From Crocosphaera sp. (GTDB lineage Bacteria > Cyanobacteriota > Cyanobacteriia > Cyanobacteriales > Microcystaceae), in assembly GCA_030065205.1 (NCBI GenBank), contig JASJDN010000026.1, positions 1 through 62,726 of the forward strand: DNA of 62,726 nucleotides. The letters are read 5' to 3'. Of this stretch, positions 26,896 to 35,234 are shown one piece after another (within the stretch, counting starts at the first letter, position 1; every line of letters begins with the position of its first letter). The translations under genes were made by a program, and so were the position numbers. The notes beneath the pieces are model-generated. The model was given only the letters and a program-made list of their open reading frames with translations. It did no database searches and was not told the origin of the DNA.

Positions 26896-27150
26896 ATGAT
26901 TAAATTACGATTAAAAAAATACGGCAAAAAGCGAGAAGTTAGCTATAGAATCGTTGCGATTAATAGTGCCAGTCGTCGGGACGGTCGTCCTTTGGAAGAG
27001 TTAGGATTTTATAATCCCAGAACCGATGAAACGCGATTAAATGTCCCTGCTATTGTCACTCGCCTTAAACAAGGGGCCCAACCCAGTGATACCGTTCGGA
27101 GTATTTTGAAAAAAGCGCAAGTATTTGAACAAGTTAAAGTTAATGGTTAA
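26896..27150 (+). CDS. rpsP: 30S ribosomal protein S16
   Basis: 84 aa, the standard S16 sequence: [20 protein letters not shown] at the start, [18 protein letters not shown] near residues 25-42, and a C-terminal [15 protein letters not shown]. It binds 16S rRNA early in small-subunit assembly. First gene of an overlapping three-gene unit: the KH-protein start codon lies 8 bases inside its end. Confidence 0.98.
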   Translation: MIKLRLKKYGKKREVSYRIVAINSASRRDGRPLEELGFYNPRTDETRLNVPAIVTRLKQGAQPSDTVRSILKKAQVFEQVKVNG

Positions 27151-27562
27151 ATCGATTGATACCTCTAATTTATCCTATTCTGTCCGCCCTAATTATTTAA
27201 AACTCATTGGATTTTTAATTCAACCCTTATTAGATTCTCCAGACTCTTTGAGGGTTGACTGTGAAGAGGTTAAAAGCACTCAACGAGTTTGGATTAGATT
27301 AGCCGTTGATGAAGGGGATAAAGGACGAATTTATGGACGAGGAGGACGTAATATCCAAGCAATACAGGCAGTTTTAGCCACTGCTGCCAAACAAGTGGGT
27401 CAAACCCTTTATCTCGAAATTTATGAAGAACAAGGGGATAACAACCGCTCAACTTATTCCCGACGCTCTGAGTCCAACCGCAGATTTGTGCGCCGTCGTT
27501 CTCGTTCCCAGAGTCAACCGAGTCCCAAACTCTCCATTCGCTCCCGTTGGCAAGAGGAATGA
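27143..27562 (+). CDS. KH-domain RNA-binding protein (KhpA/YlqC-like)
   Basis: 139 aa from the ATG at 27143, overlapping the rpsP stop by 8 bases. The core (residues about 15-100) is a single KH domain with the GxxG loop in [19 protein letters not shown]. An unusual basic, Arg/Ser-rich C-terminal tail of about 35 residues follows ([16 protein letters not shown]). The rpsP-KH gene order is conserved across bacteria, where KhpA-type proteins bind RNA. The last codon overlaps the next ATG (ATGA), so the genes are translationally coupled. Confidence 0.9.
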   Translation: MVKSIDTSNLSYSVRPNYLKLIGFLIQPLLDSPDSLRVDCEEVKSTQRVWIRLAVDEGDKGRIYGRGGRNIQAIQAVLATAAKQVGQTLYLEIYEEQGDNNRSTYSRRSESNRRFVRRRSRSQSQPSPKLSIRSRWQEE

Positions 27563-28818
27563 AACCCCTTGATATTCTCATTCTCTCCAACGGACCAGGG
27601 GAAATTACGACCTGGGTTCGGCCGGTGGTTAAGTCCTTAAGGCAACAATTAGGGGATGATTCCACTCAAATGAGAATTTCAGTGATGTTATCCCCTTGTC
27701 CCCACAGTACCGGACAAGAAGCAGCTATCGCTCGTGGTTATCCCGAAGTGGATAGAGTCCAGTCCAGTGAACACTTTTTTTCTTTTCTGCTTTCGGGAAA
27801 AACAGTGGATAATTGGCATTGGCGAGAGCAAGGGGTGGTGTTATTTTTGGGGGGAGATCAATTTTATGCGCTGATGATTGGAGGCCGTTTAGGCTACCGT
27901 ACGGTCATTTATGCGGAATGGGAAGCCCGATGGTATCGTTGGTTAGATTGTTTCGCGGTGATGAATCAGAGGGTGATTGACGCAGTTCCTGACCCTTATC
28001 GGCATAAATTGAGGATTGTCGGTGATTTGATGGCGGATTTTTCGCCAATTTCCTTGAATTTTGCAGATATGGCCGCTCATCCGGTGATCGGCATTTTACC
28101 CGGTTCAAAAGCGGGAAAATTAACCCAAGGGGTTCCTCTCTGCTTAGCTATCGCCCAACAAATTTATCAACAGAAAACCCAAACTCGTTTTATTTTACCC
28201 ATTGCCCCTACCATAGACAGAGAGACGTTAGTTCGTTTTGCTGATCCTCAGCATAATCCCTTTGTGATGAAAATGGGGGGCGTGAGTGGTAAATTAATTG
28301 TGAAAAATGAAAACAACGAAGAAAAATATTATTTACAAACCCCAACAGGCTTAAATATTCAATTAATCAGTCAATTTCCGGCACACGAACACCTTCGGCA
28401 ATGTTGTTTAGCCTTAACAACAGTAGGAGCCAATACCGCCGAATTAGGAGCGTTGGGTATTCCCATGATCGTACTATTACCGACACAACAACTCGATGCT
28501 ATGCGAACTTGGGACGGTATTCCTGGTATTTTAGCTAATTTGCCCATCGTCGGGAGTCAGTTAGCTAAATTAATTAATAAAAGGGTAGTAAAAACGGGAC
28601 GTTTATTTGCTTGGCCTAATATTTGGGCAAAGGAGGAAATTGTGCCAGAATTGAAGGGAGAATTACAAGCTGAGACAGTGGCAGCTTTAGTATTAGACTG
28701 GTTAAATAATCCCTCAAAATTAAATAAGATTCATCATCGTTTATTGCAAGTGAGGGGCCAACCAGGGGCTGCCAAAAAAATTGCTCAAATTGTTCAAAAA
28801 CAATTATTTGATAACTAG
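27559..28818 (+). CDS. Lipid-A-disaccharide synthase-related glycosyltransferase
   Basis: 419 aa from the ATG at 27559, which overlaps the KH stop as ATGA. It opens with DILILSNGPGEITTWVRPVV, a GT-B fold start shared with LpxB, and includes FLGGDQFYALMIGGRLGYRTVIYAEW near residue 100 and a donor-site-like CCLALTTVGANTAELGALGIPMIVLLP near 285. It belongs to the cyanobacterial 'LpxB-related' family, not to true LpxB. The substrate is unknown, and a role in envelope glycolipid synthesis is inference. Confidence 0.82.
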   Translation: MKPLDILILSNGPGEITTWVRPVVKSLRQQLGDDSTQMRISVMLSPCPHSTGQEAAIARGYPEVDRVQSSEHFFSFLLSGKTVDNWHWREQGVVLFLGGDQFYALMIGGRLGYRTVIYAEWEARWYRWLDCFAVMNQRVIDAVPDPYRHKLRIVGDLMADFSPISLNFADMAAHPVIGILPGSKAGKLTQGVPLCLAIAQQIYQQKTQTRFILPIAPTIDRETLVRFADPQHNPFVMKMGGVSGKLIVKNENNEEKYYLQTPTGLNIQLISQFPAHEHLRQCCLALTTVGANTAELGALGIPMIVLLPTQQLDAMRTWDGIPGILANLPIVGSQLAKLINKRVVKTGRLFAWPNIWAKEEIVPELKGELQAETVAALVLDWLNNPSKLNKIHHRLLQVRGQPGAAKKIAQIVQKQLFDN

Positions 28819-28846
28819 CTATTTTAAGAATCTTAACGAGTTAGCT

Positions 28847-29139
28847 TTAAGTAGCCAATGTACTAATTTTAACTCTTAAAAATACTTCGATTTCTCCCCA
28901 AGGAATATCCTTTATTAGAGAGTAATGATTTTGATGAAGACGTGAACTGCTTTTATGACATCTAGGACAAACAGCTTTTTTTGAGTTACTTTCTCCTTCT
29001 AAGATCAGAGTATTTTCTAATTGTTTTTGTGATTTTACACTTACTCCTGGAAGAGAAAGACGTTTAGTTAACTGTCGTTTCATGTTTGTGATTTTTGACT
29101 ATTATCTTAATATTTTAGCATAATAAGTCCTGTAGAACC
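28847..29139 (-). mobile_element. ISL3-family element, 5' fragment
   Basis: The minus strand reads inward from terminal sequence GGTTCTACAGGACTTATTATG (ending at 29139). It then gives an ISL3-type transposase N-terminus starting at 29083 (78 residues), with the zinc-binding CPRCHKSSSRLHQNHY and IKDIPWGEIEVFLRV. The homology stops near 28860, where the reading frame runs into unrelated residues. The rest of the transposase and the right end are missing, so this is a dead fragment. The same terminal sequence bounds the element at 61029-61246. Confidence 0.8.
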
Positions 29140-29183
29140 GAATAATTAAGGTGAGTATTACTCACCCTATCATTTTTGTTGAC

Positions 29184-29516
29184 TCAAACAATAACTTCCA
29201 TAGGAGTCCCACTTTGTGGTGGCGGATAAATACGAATTCTCGCTTGTTTTCCCAGTTGATGTAAATAGTTGCTAACGGTTTCTAAGGACTTCAAAATTTG
29301 CCAAGTTAAACCATTTTTAGGACAAATCAACACGAGGGTTAACCCATCACGGCCAGTGGTTAAATTCCAACCACATTTTGATAATAACCGTTGGGTTTGT
29401 TCGTCACAAGAGTTATAAAACAAACGGCTCACTATATCATTGAATTCCCAACATAATTCGAGATCACTGGGAACCCAACAGGGTAAATCATCGGGAGGTA
29501 AAAAAGATGGATTCAT
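29184..29516 (-). CDS. Conserved cyanobacterial protein, unknown
   Basis: 110 aa, probably soluble. It begins with SFLPPDDLPCWVPSDLELCWEF and has a CGWNLTTGRDGLTLVLICP strand region in the middle and a basic C-terminal strand (KQARIRIYPPPQSG). No catalytic motif or known domain is recognised. The ATG at 29516 is the first good start. Base usage matches its neighbours. Isolated, without an operon partner. Confidence 0.55.
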   Translation of the reverse strand: MNPSFLPPDDLPCWVPSDLELCWEFNDIVSRLFYNSCDEQTQRLLSKCGWNLTTGRDGLTLVLICPKNGLTWQILKSLETVSNYLHQLGKQARIRIYPPPQSGTPMEVIV

Positions 29517-29617
29517 GACAATGTCAGGGATTGATTATCTAATTTAATTTTTGTATAAAATGTTACAGAAGTCAAGGAAAGAGTATATTAAGAACCATTA
29601 CAATAACCGGGTAGGGA

Positions 29618-29850
29618 AAGTAAGAGGAGCAGAGGGAGACTGGGAGAGGGGGGAGCAGGGGGAGCAGAGGTAGCAGGGGAAGCAGGGGAAGCAGGGGGAG
29701 ACTAGGAGAAGTGATTGATACATATTTCCCTATTACCCAGTCACCCCGTCACCCCATCTCCCCGTTACCCCATCTCCCCGTCACCCCATCTCCCCGTCAC
29801 TTCTCACACTCTCCACCCTTCCCATACTCCCTATCACCCCGTCACCCTCT
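29618..29850. repeat. Purine-rich then pyrimidine-rich low-complexity repeats
   Basis: The 372-base gap 29517-29888 contains a purine-only-like block of GGGGAGCAG-type units (29618-29712), followed by a C-rich block with about four copies of CACCCCATCTCCCCGT (29741-29800) and degenerate continuations to 29850. No gene is seen here. The two blocks are broadly complementary in composition and could pair. Confidence 0.85.
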
Positions 29851-29888
29851 AAAATAGGAATAGGGGTTGATTTATTTTTTAACTATCC

Positions 29889-30680
29889 ATGAACCAAAAA
29901 AAACAACAAGGATCACTCGAAGATATTCCTGAAGCATTGCGAGATATTCCTATTTCTCCTCCATCGTCTTCATCCCTAAACCTTAAATGGATAATGCTAG
30001 GGTTAGCTGGAGTTATTATGGTTGTATTGGCAATATTAGGGATCATGCGTCTAGTGTCTTCCCCATCACCGACGACTACGGTATCGGTTGAACCGACTCC
30101 CCCATCTACTCCAACCCCTGAACCTGAAACGGTTGAAAATATTTTAGGTCATTTACCCTATGAAGAAGCTGATCCCAGTCAGTTAAAAGCTATTACAAAT
30201 GACGGCAGAATTAAACTGAGAAAAAAAGCGGCTGATCGCTTCTTACAAATGCAACGAGATGCACGGACAAATGGCATTATTTTAACGCCAATTTCTGGGT
30301 TTAGAACGGTTAAAGAACAGGAATACTTATTTTTTGAAATTAAGCGTCAAAGAAATCAAGATACTCGTAAACGGGCTGAAGTCAGCGCACCTCCTAAATA
30401 TAGCGAACATCATACCGGGTATGCTATTGATATTGGGGATGGTCAAGTTCCTGCTACTAATTTAAGTGAAAAGTTTGAACAAACCCCTGCTTTTCGCTGG
30501 TTGGAAAATAATGCAGCAAAATATAGTTTTGAATTATCTTTTCCTCCTAATAATCCTCAAGGTATTAGTTATGAGCCTTGGCACTGGCGATATGTGGGAG
30601 ATGCTGATAGTTTAAAAACGTTTTATGAGGCTCAGCAGTTACAAAATAAGTCTTCTTCTCAGGAAAATACAGTTAATTAA
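29889..30680 (+). CDS. Membrane-anchored VanY-type D-alanyl-D-alanine carboxypeptidase
   Basis: 263 aa. One N-terminal transmembrane helix (residues about 35-57) and a Pro/Thr linker precede an M15B peptidase domain (about 85-250). Zinc-site motifs are visible: SEHHTGYAIDIGDG (His and Asp ligands, near 175-188) and EPWHWRYVG (general base Glu and His ligand, near 234-242). Substrate recognition SGFRTVKEQEYLF precedes them. It trims the terminal D-Ala from peptidoglycan stem peptides in the periplasm. Confidence 0.88.
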   Translation: MNQKKQQGSLEDIPEALRDIPISPPSSSSLNLKWIMLGLAGVIMVVLAILGIMRLVSSPSPTTTVSVEPTPPSTPTPEPETVENILGHLPYEEADPSQLKAITNDGRIKLRKKAADRFLQMQRDARTNGIILTPISGFRTVKEQEYLFFEIKRQRNQDTRKRAEVSAPPKYSEHHTGYAIDIGDGQVPATNLSEKFEQTPAFRWLENNAAKYSFELSFPPNNPQGISYEPWHWRYVGDADSLKTFYEAQQLQNKSSSQENTVN

Positions 30681-30697
30681 GGTAAAATTTAAGGATT

Positions 30698-31558
30698 ATG
30701 ACTAATACTACTTTATTAAACAATGATAGTGGTTTACCTCAACAGGAATGGTGGGTGGTTCGTTGGTTAGAATTGTTAGATTCTTATCGCTTTAAAAAGC
30801 GGTTAGAAAGGGCAAGAAATTATGCAAGAGAAGGCCATGTATTAAGTATTGAGTTTTCGGGTTCTCAGGTGTTGGCTAAGGTTCAAGGAACGGAACCTGA
30901 ACCTTATCAAGTTTCTCTTTCTCTTGACCCTTTTACAGATGAAGATTGGAATTTTATTATTCAAAGTTTATCGGAAAAAGCGATTTTTTCGGCTCAATTA
31001 TTATCAGGAAAAATGCCAAATGATATTGAAAAGGTTTTCACTGATAATGGTTTAAGTATCTTTCCTTTTAGGTTATCGGACGTTCATTCCCGTTGCAGTT
31101 GTCCTGATAAAGCTAACCCTTGTAAGCATATTGGAGCTATTTATTATCAATTAGCAGAACGATTTAGTGAAGACCCTTTTATTATTTTTCAGTTACGGGG
31201 AAGAAGTAAAAATCAAATTCTAGAAGGATTAAGAAATTTAAGAAAACAACAAGTCAATCAGGATAACAATACTTCAAATCAAATTAAAGAAACCGTTGAT
31301 AATAATCAAAAATTAGAAGAAAAAAACAATCAAGAAAATGAACCATTGGCAGTTACAAAATTTTGGCAATATTCTGAATCTTTAGATCCTTCTTTAGTGG
31401 TTATTGTTCCTCCTACAGATAATAAAACAGTGTTAGATGTTTTGGGGAGAATACCATTAACTTATGAAGAGGCAAAAACAGTGAAAGATTATCTACAACA
31501 AGTTTATCAAACGGTTTCACAACAAGCGATGATGACAGCTTTAAAGAGGGATGAATGA
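30698..31558 (+). CDS. SWIM zinc-finger protein
   Basis: 286 aa with a SWIM zinc finger near residues 127-143 (CSCPDKANPCKHIGAIYYQL: CxC...CxH). The flanking N-terminal domain resembles other bacterial SWIM proteins that accompany SWI2/SNF2 ATPases, but no helicase gene is adjacent. The segment after residue 165 is charged and Asn/Gln-rich. SWIM domains bind nucleic acid or protein; function is not assignable. The stop overlaps the next start (ATGA, 31555-31558), so it is coupled to the following gene. Confidence 0.82.
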   Translation: MTNTTLLNNDSGLPQQEWWVVRWLELLDSYRFKKRLERARNYAREGHVLSIEFSGSQVLAKVQGTEPEPYQVSLSLDPFTDEDWNFIIQSLSEKAIFSAQLLSGKMPNDIEKVFTDNGLSIFPFRLSDVHSRCSCPDKANPCKHIGAIYYQLAERFSEDPFIIFQLRGRSKNQILEGLRNLRKQQVNQDNNTSNQIKETVDNNQKLEEKNNQENEPLAVTKFWQYSESLDPSLVVIVPPTDNKTVLDVLGRIPLTYEEAKTVKDYLQQVYQTVSQQAMMTALKRDE

Positions 31559-32106
31559 GAAAAAATCAGCCTATTTTATATGTCATTTGTCCTGGTTTTC
31601 ATGACCAAAGCTTAACGGATTGTTTTGTCCAAACTATTAACAATTATTGTCCGGATCTTAGTAATTTATTGATCTTTCCTACGGAGCAATATCATCCTTA
31701 TTCTGGTGTTCATTTGCTACACTATTTGCAAGAAAAATGCAAGCAAAAAGTACAAAAGTTAATGTTTATTGCCTTTAGCGCGGGGGTGGTTGCTGCGGTT
31801 ACGGCTGCTTGGCAATGGCAACAACAGGGGGGGACGATTAAAGGGTTAATCGCTTTCGATGGGTGGGGAGTTCCTCTCTGGGCTGATTTTCCTACTTATC
31901 GTGTCAGTCACGATGAATTTACCCATTACAGTTCTGCTATTTTAGGGAAAGGTAATCTTAGTTTCTATGCTGATCCTGCGGTTGACCATTTGGACTTATG
32001 GCGATCACCTGATCGGGTTCGAGGTTGGATGATTGATACGAGAAACCCCAACCACACTGCTTTGTCTTATTTGCCTCTTATGGAGTTCTTAGGTTGGATT
32101 TTGTGA
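31555..32106 (+). CDS. Alpha/beta-hydrolase-like protein, unknown
   Basis: 183 aa, translationally coupled to the SWIM gene by an ATGA overlap. It opens with a strand (PILYVICPGFHDQSLT) and has a nucleophile-elbow-like FIAFSAGVVAAVT near residue 74 and a late HTALSYLPLMEFLGW, in the order of an alpha/beta hydrolase (Ser in SAG, possible Asp in FDGWG, His in NHTA). At this size it would be a minimal hydrolase; the catalytic triad is plausible but not certain. It is followed by a perfect 13-bp hairpin. Confidence 0.55.
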   Translation: MRKNQPILYVICPGFHDQSLTDCFVQTINNYCPDLSNLLIFPTEQYHPYSGVHLLHYLQEKCKQKVQKLMFIAFSAGVVAAVTAAWQWQQQGGTIKGLIAFDGWGVPLWADFPTYRVSHDEFTHYSSAILGKGNLSFYADPAVDHLDLWRSPDRVRGWMIDTRNPNHTALSYLPLMEFLGWIL

Positions 32107-32137
32107 GAATCCCTGTCAGTTTATTGACAGGGATTCT
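32106..32137. terminator. Perfect 13-bp hairpin between convergent genes
   Basis: AGAATCCCTGTCA (32106-32118) pairs perfectly with TGACAGGGATTCT (32125-32137) around a GTTTAT loop. It lies in the 48 bases between the hydrolase-like gene and flv1, which converge. There is no T-tract on either side, so factor-independent termination may be weak. Confidence 0.6.
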
Positions 32138-32154
32138 GGAAGTTAGCCCATCCT

Positions 32155-33876
32155 TTAATAATGACTACCGGACTTACGATGATGAATGGCGGTTACCCCA
32201 TCTTGCAACACCTGTCCTTTGGTAACCATCGCATAAATGACCCAATGATCCCCACATTCCATGCGATCGCCTACCTTACACTCTAAATAAGCTAACGCAT
32301 CTTGCAAAATGGGAGAACCATTATCAGCCACCTCCGTTTTTACCCCTTCAAAGCGATCTTCTCCCGGAGAAAAAGGCTTCAAAAAATGCTTCATCAAGGC
32401 AATATGATCCCCTTCTCTGAGAATATTCAAGACAAAGGAACTCCCCTTATGTAACAAAGATTCGATCGCCCGTTCCTTGGCCACTGCTACCGTAAACCCC
32501 GGGGGATTAAACGTCGCTTGAGAGATCCAAGAAGCCAACATGGCCCCACTCAACTCTTCCTCTTGACACGTGACAATGGATAATGACCCTACAATACGTC
32601 CTAAAGCCTGTTGTAACCGGTCTGTTTGGGACTGATTCACCGAATTTTTCGGTTGACGGCGTTTCTGGGCTTTTTTCACCCCTTGGGCAAAGTCGGTTCC
32701 TGCTTCCTCGCAGGTTTTTAACGTTGTCTGAGTGGGGCTAAATTTCACCCTGATGGGGTCAAAACCGAACTGATAACCCCCATCTCGAAATTTGCTTTCT
32801 AAGAGGTCTATGGCTTCTCCACTCCAGCCATAGGACCCAAATACCCCGGCCAGTTTCGATTTATCCGCATTGGCTAAGGTGATGCCTAACGCCGTTTGAA
32901 TCTGAGTGGGGGCATGGCCGCCCAAGGTGGGGGACCCAAAAATAAACCCGGAACAGTTATTGATAGCTTCTTTGATGTCGTCCGGTTCGGCTACTTCTGC
33001 GTTAATCGATTCTACTCTGACTCCAGCTTTGGTGATACCACTGGCGATCGCTTGGGCGAGAGTCGCCGTATTACCGTAAGCGGAGGCGTAAATGAGGGCG
33101 ACGCTTAAACTGTTGGCTTTTTGCGCTTCTAACCATTGTTGATAGGAGTCGGTTAACTCTCTCAACCCATAACGAACTAATGGACCGTGGCCAGTTCCGT
33201 AAATTGTAGCGGGTTTACGGCTTAATTTTTCTAAGGCGGTGTTAATTTGTTTAGCGTAAGGGGCGATTAAACAGTCAAAATAATAGCGTCGATCTTCGGC
33301 GTAAACGGTCCATCCTTCGTCAAAAATTTGATCCCCACAAACATGGGACCCAAATAATTTATCGCTGTAGAGAATCTCTGTTTTGGGATCATAAGTACAG
33401 AGTTGGGCGGGATAACGGGGGTTAGGCGTAGGAATAAATTCCAGTTGATGGCCCTTACCTAAATCTAAGATATCTTCTCCTTTCACTATTTGTAATTGGG
33501 GAGAAAAGTCTGATGACAGAATATTCGGTAAAAGTACAGCCCCTGGATTAGAACAAACGATAGTCAGTTGAGGGGCAATTTTTAGTAACGCTTTGATAGT
33601 TTCCCCACGGTTGGGGTTAACATGACCCAAAATTAAATAATCGATGGTAGTGGGATCAATGCGTTCTTGAAGGGCTTTTAAAAAGATGTCGGTAAAGGAT
33701 TCGCCGGGGGGATCAATTAAGGCAATTTTATCCCCTTGAATGAGATAAGAATTGGCGGTGGTTCCTCGTTTGAGGGCGTATTCGATTTCAAATTTTAATC
33801 GTTCCCATGTCCGCGATCGCATGACAATGGTATCAGAAGCAATGGGACAAACTTGTACGTCTCTGGGTTTATTCAT
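32155..33876 (-). CDS. flv1: Flavodiiron protein, Flv1-type (cyanobacterial class)
   Basis: 573 aa in three parts: beta-lactamase-like domain (1-250), flavodoxin domain (about 258-405, VALIYASAYGNTATLAQAI) and C-terminal flavin reductase domain (about 425-573, GRIVGSLSIVTCQEEE). Cyanobacterial FDPs with this extension reduce O2 to water using photosynthetic electrons. The canonical diiron motif HxExDH is replaced by H85-V-N87-P-N89-R90, the non-canonical pattern associated with Flv1/Flv2 partners of Flv3/Flv4. There is no flv4 or sll0218 homologue next to it, so Flv1 is favoured over Flv2. Name confidence is lower than family confidence. Confidence 0.85.
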   Translation of the reverse strand: MNKPRDVQVCPIASDTIVMRSRTWERLKFEIEYALKRGTTANSYLIQGDKIALIDPPGESFTDIFLKALQERIDPTTIDYLILGHVNPNRGETIKALLKIAPQLTIVCSNPGAVLLPNILSSDFSPQLQIVKGEDILDLGKGHQLEFIPTPNPRYPAQLCTYDPKTEILYSDKLFGSHVCGDQIFDEGWTVYAEDRRYYFDCLIAPYAKQINTALEKLSRKPATIYGTGHGPLVRYGLRELTDSYQQWLEAQKANSLSVALIYASAYGNTATLAQAIASGITKAGVRVESINAEVAEPDDIKEAINNCSGFIFGSPTLGGHAPTQIQTALGITLANADKSKLAGVFGSYGWSGEAIDLLESKFRDGGYQFGFDPIRVKFSPTQTTLKTCEEAGTDFAQGVKKAQKRRQPKNSVNQSQTDRLQQALGRIVGSLSIVTCQEEELSGAMLASWISQATFNPPGFTVAVAKERAIESLLHKGSSFVLNILREGDHIALMKHFLKPFSPGEDRFEGVKTEVADNGSPILQDALAYLECKVGDRMECGDHWVIYAMVTKGQVLQDGVTAIHHRKSGSHY

Positions 33877-33895
33877 ATTGTTTTTTCGGGGTTAA

Positions 33896-34399
33896 TTAAT
33901 TTAGTTTGCTTAGGTTTTCAACGGTATAGGTTACTTCCTCATCGGCTAAGATTTTTTGATAGTCGATAGCCACACGAGTTGGATAACCTAACGTTTTATG
34001 GTAAGTAATTAAAATCTCATCAGCATTACGTTGAATCGCATCTTTGATAATGTTAAATATTTCATCGATGGTTTTGGGAAATGTTAAATCCGTGATGATT
34101 TGATTATTGTTTAAATTGACAACTTGAGTAATTTTATCATTTTTAACGGATACTTTGAGGGGGGTATTACTGGGAAGAACGCAAAAACACTGTTGTTGAT
34201 AGATATATTGATAATTTTTTAGGCGTTGCGATCGCCATAATTGACGATTTTCTTTCATTTCTTGTATTAAGGGAGAATTATTGTCCCCATTGGCAGAAAT
34301 AGGCATAACATTCACCACCATTACCATTAATAATCCCATTACTAATAAAGTGAAAAATGACAAAATTTTCATCGGTGTTAGCCTCACATTTTTAAACAA
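33896..34399 (-). CDS. DUF6174-like secreted/lipoprotein-like protein
   Basis: 167 aa with an N-terminal hydrophobic signal/anchor (about residues 12-35) and a small mature domain. The hallmark NYQYIYQQQCFC near residues 62-73 and the late GYPTRVAIDYQKILADEEVTYTVE match the DUF6174 pattern. The family is widespread and small; function unknown. It starts 54 bases beyond the infC stop on the same strand, and could be read from the infC transcript. flv1 follows 19 bases downstream. Confidence 0.7.
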   Translation of the reverse strand: MFKNVRLTPMKILSFFTLLVMGLLMVMVVNVMPISANGDNNSPLIQEMKENRQLWRSQRLKNYQYIYQQQCFCVLPSNTPLKVSVKNDKITQVVNLNNNQIITDLTFPKTIDEIFNIIKDAIQRNADEILITYHKTLGYPTRVAIDYQKILADEEVTYTVENLSKLN

Positions 34400-34453
34400 A
34401 TACAGACGTACTAATGCACGTCTGTTAATGAATGGATAATATGAATAACTAAT

Positions 34454-34993
34454 TTATTTAGACTCTTTTTTGGGACTCATTAACATCATCATGTTACGGC
34501 CTTCTCGTTTGGGGGCTTGTTGAATTTCTGCTAATTCTTGTAAATCAGTGGCCATGCGACTGAGTAAGTCTTGTGCCAAGTTAGAATGTTGTATTTCGCG
34601 CCCTCGAAAGGTAATGGTTGCTTTAACCTTATCCCCTGATTTAAGGAAACGTTTTGCCTGATTGACGCGCACTTGATAATCATGCTCTGATATTTTGTAG
34701 CGCATTTTTACTTCCTTAACATCAGCCGTATGTTGTTTCTTCTTAGCTTCTCTGGCTTTTTTCTCCTGTTCAAATTTATATTTACCGTAATCCATAATAC
34801 GGCATACAGGAGGCTTAGCCGTTTCACTCACCAATACCAGGTCTAATTCTCGTTCCTGGGCAACGTTTAAGGCTTCTTCTGGGGTAATAATCCCTAATTG
34901 TGAACCATCGCTATCGATAACCCGAATTTCAGGGAAGCGGATTCTTTCGTTGATTTTGGGGAGATCGCGTTGTGTGCGTCTTTTATCTATCAC
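34454..34993 (-). CDS. infC: Translation initiation factor IF-3
   Basis: 179 aa, complete. The N-terminal domain has [22 protein letters not shown] and [36 protein letters not shown], and the C-terminal domain has [18 protein letters not shown]. The only start in frame is a GTG at 34993: a TAA stop lies four codons upstream and no internal ATG precedes the conserved region. A non-ATG start is notable because IF-3 itself discriminates against weak start codons in other bacteria. Confidence 0.97.
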   Translation of the reverse strand: MIDKRRTQRDLPKINERIRFPEIRVIDSDGSQLGIITPEEALNVAQERELDLVLVSETAKPPVCRIMDYGKYKFEQEKKAREAKKKQHTADVKEVKMRYKISEHDYQVRVNQAKRFLKSGDKVKATITFRGREIQHSNLAQDLLSRMATDLQELAEIQQAPKREGRNMMMLMSPKKESK

Positions 34994-35234
34994 AGGCGTT
35001 TGTTAATGTCTCTCGGTATGATTGATGAACTTGAGTAGTCAATTTCGGCTGCAATAGTAGCCTACTTTATTTTAATCATTTTCTACCAAGTTCTGGGGGA
35101 ATTTATTAAGTTTATTGTTAGGTTTGGGTCAGTTACCGTTGATGATAATTCTTACCCTATTTACTTCCTAGTTTAATCCTTCTGTGAGTCATCGTAAAAT
35201 AAAAAGGTGTAAAGATTTATAACAGGATTAGTCA

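Noticed and set aside
29741..29850. Possible CRISPR array in the C-rich repeats
   Set aside because: Units are direct tandem repeats of about 16 bases without unique spacers of 30-40 bases; no cas genes are present.
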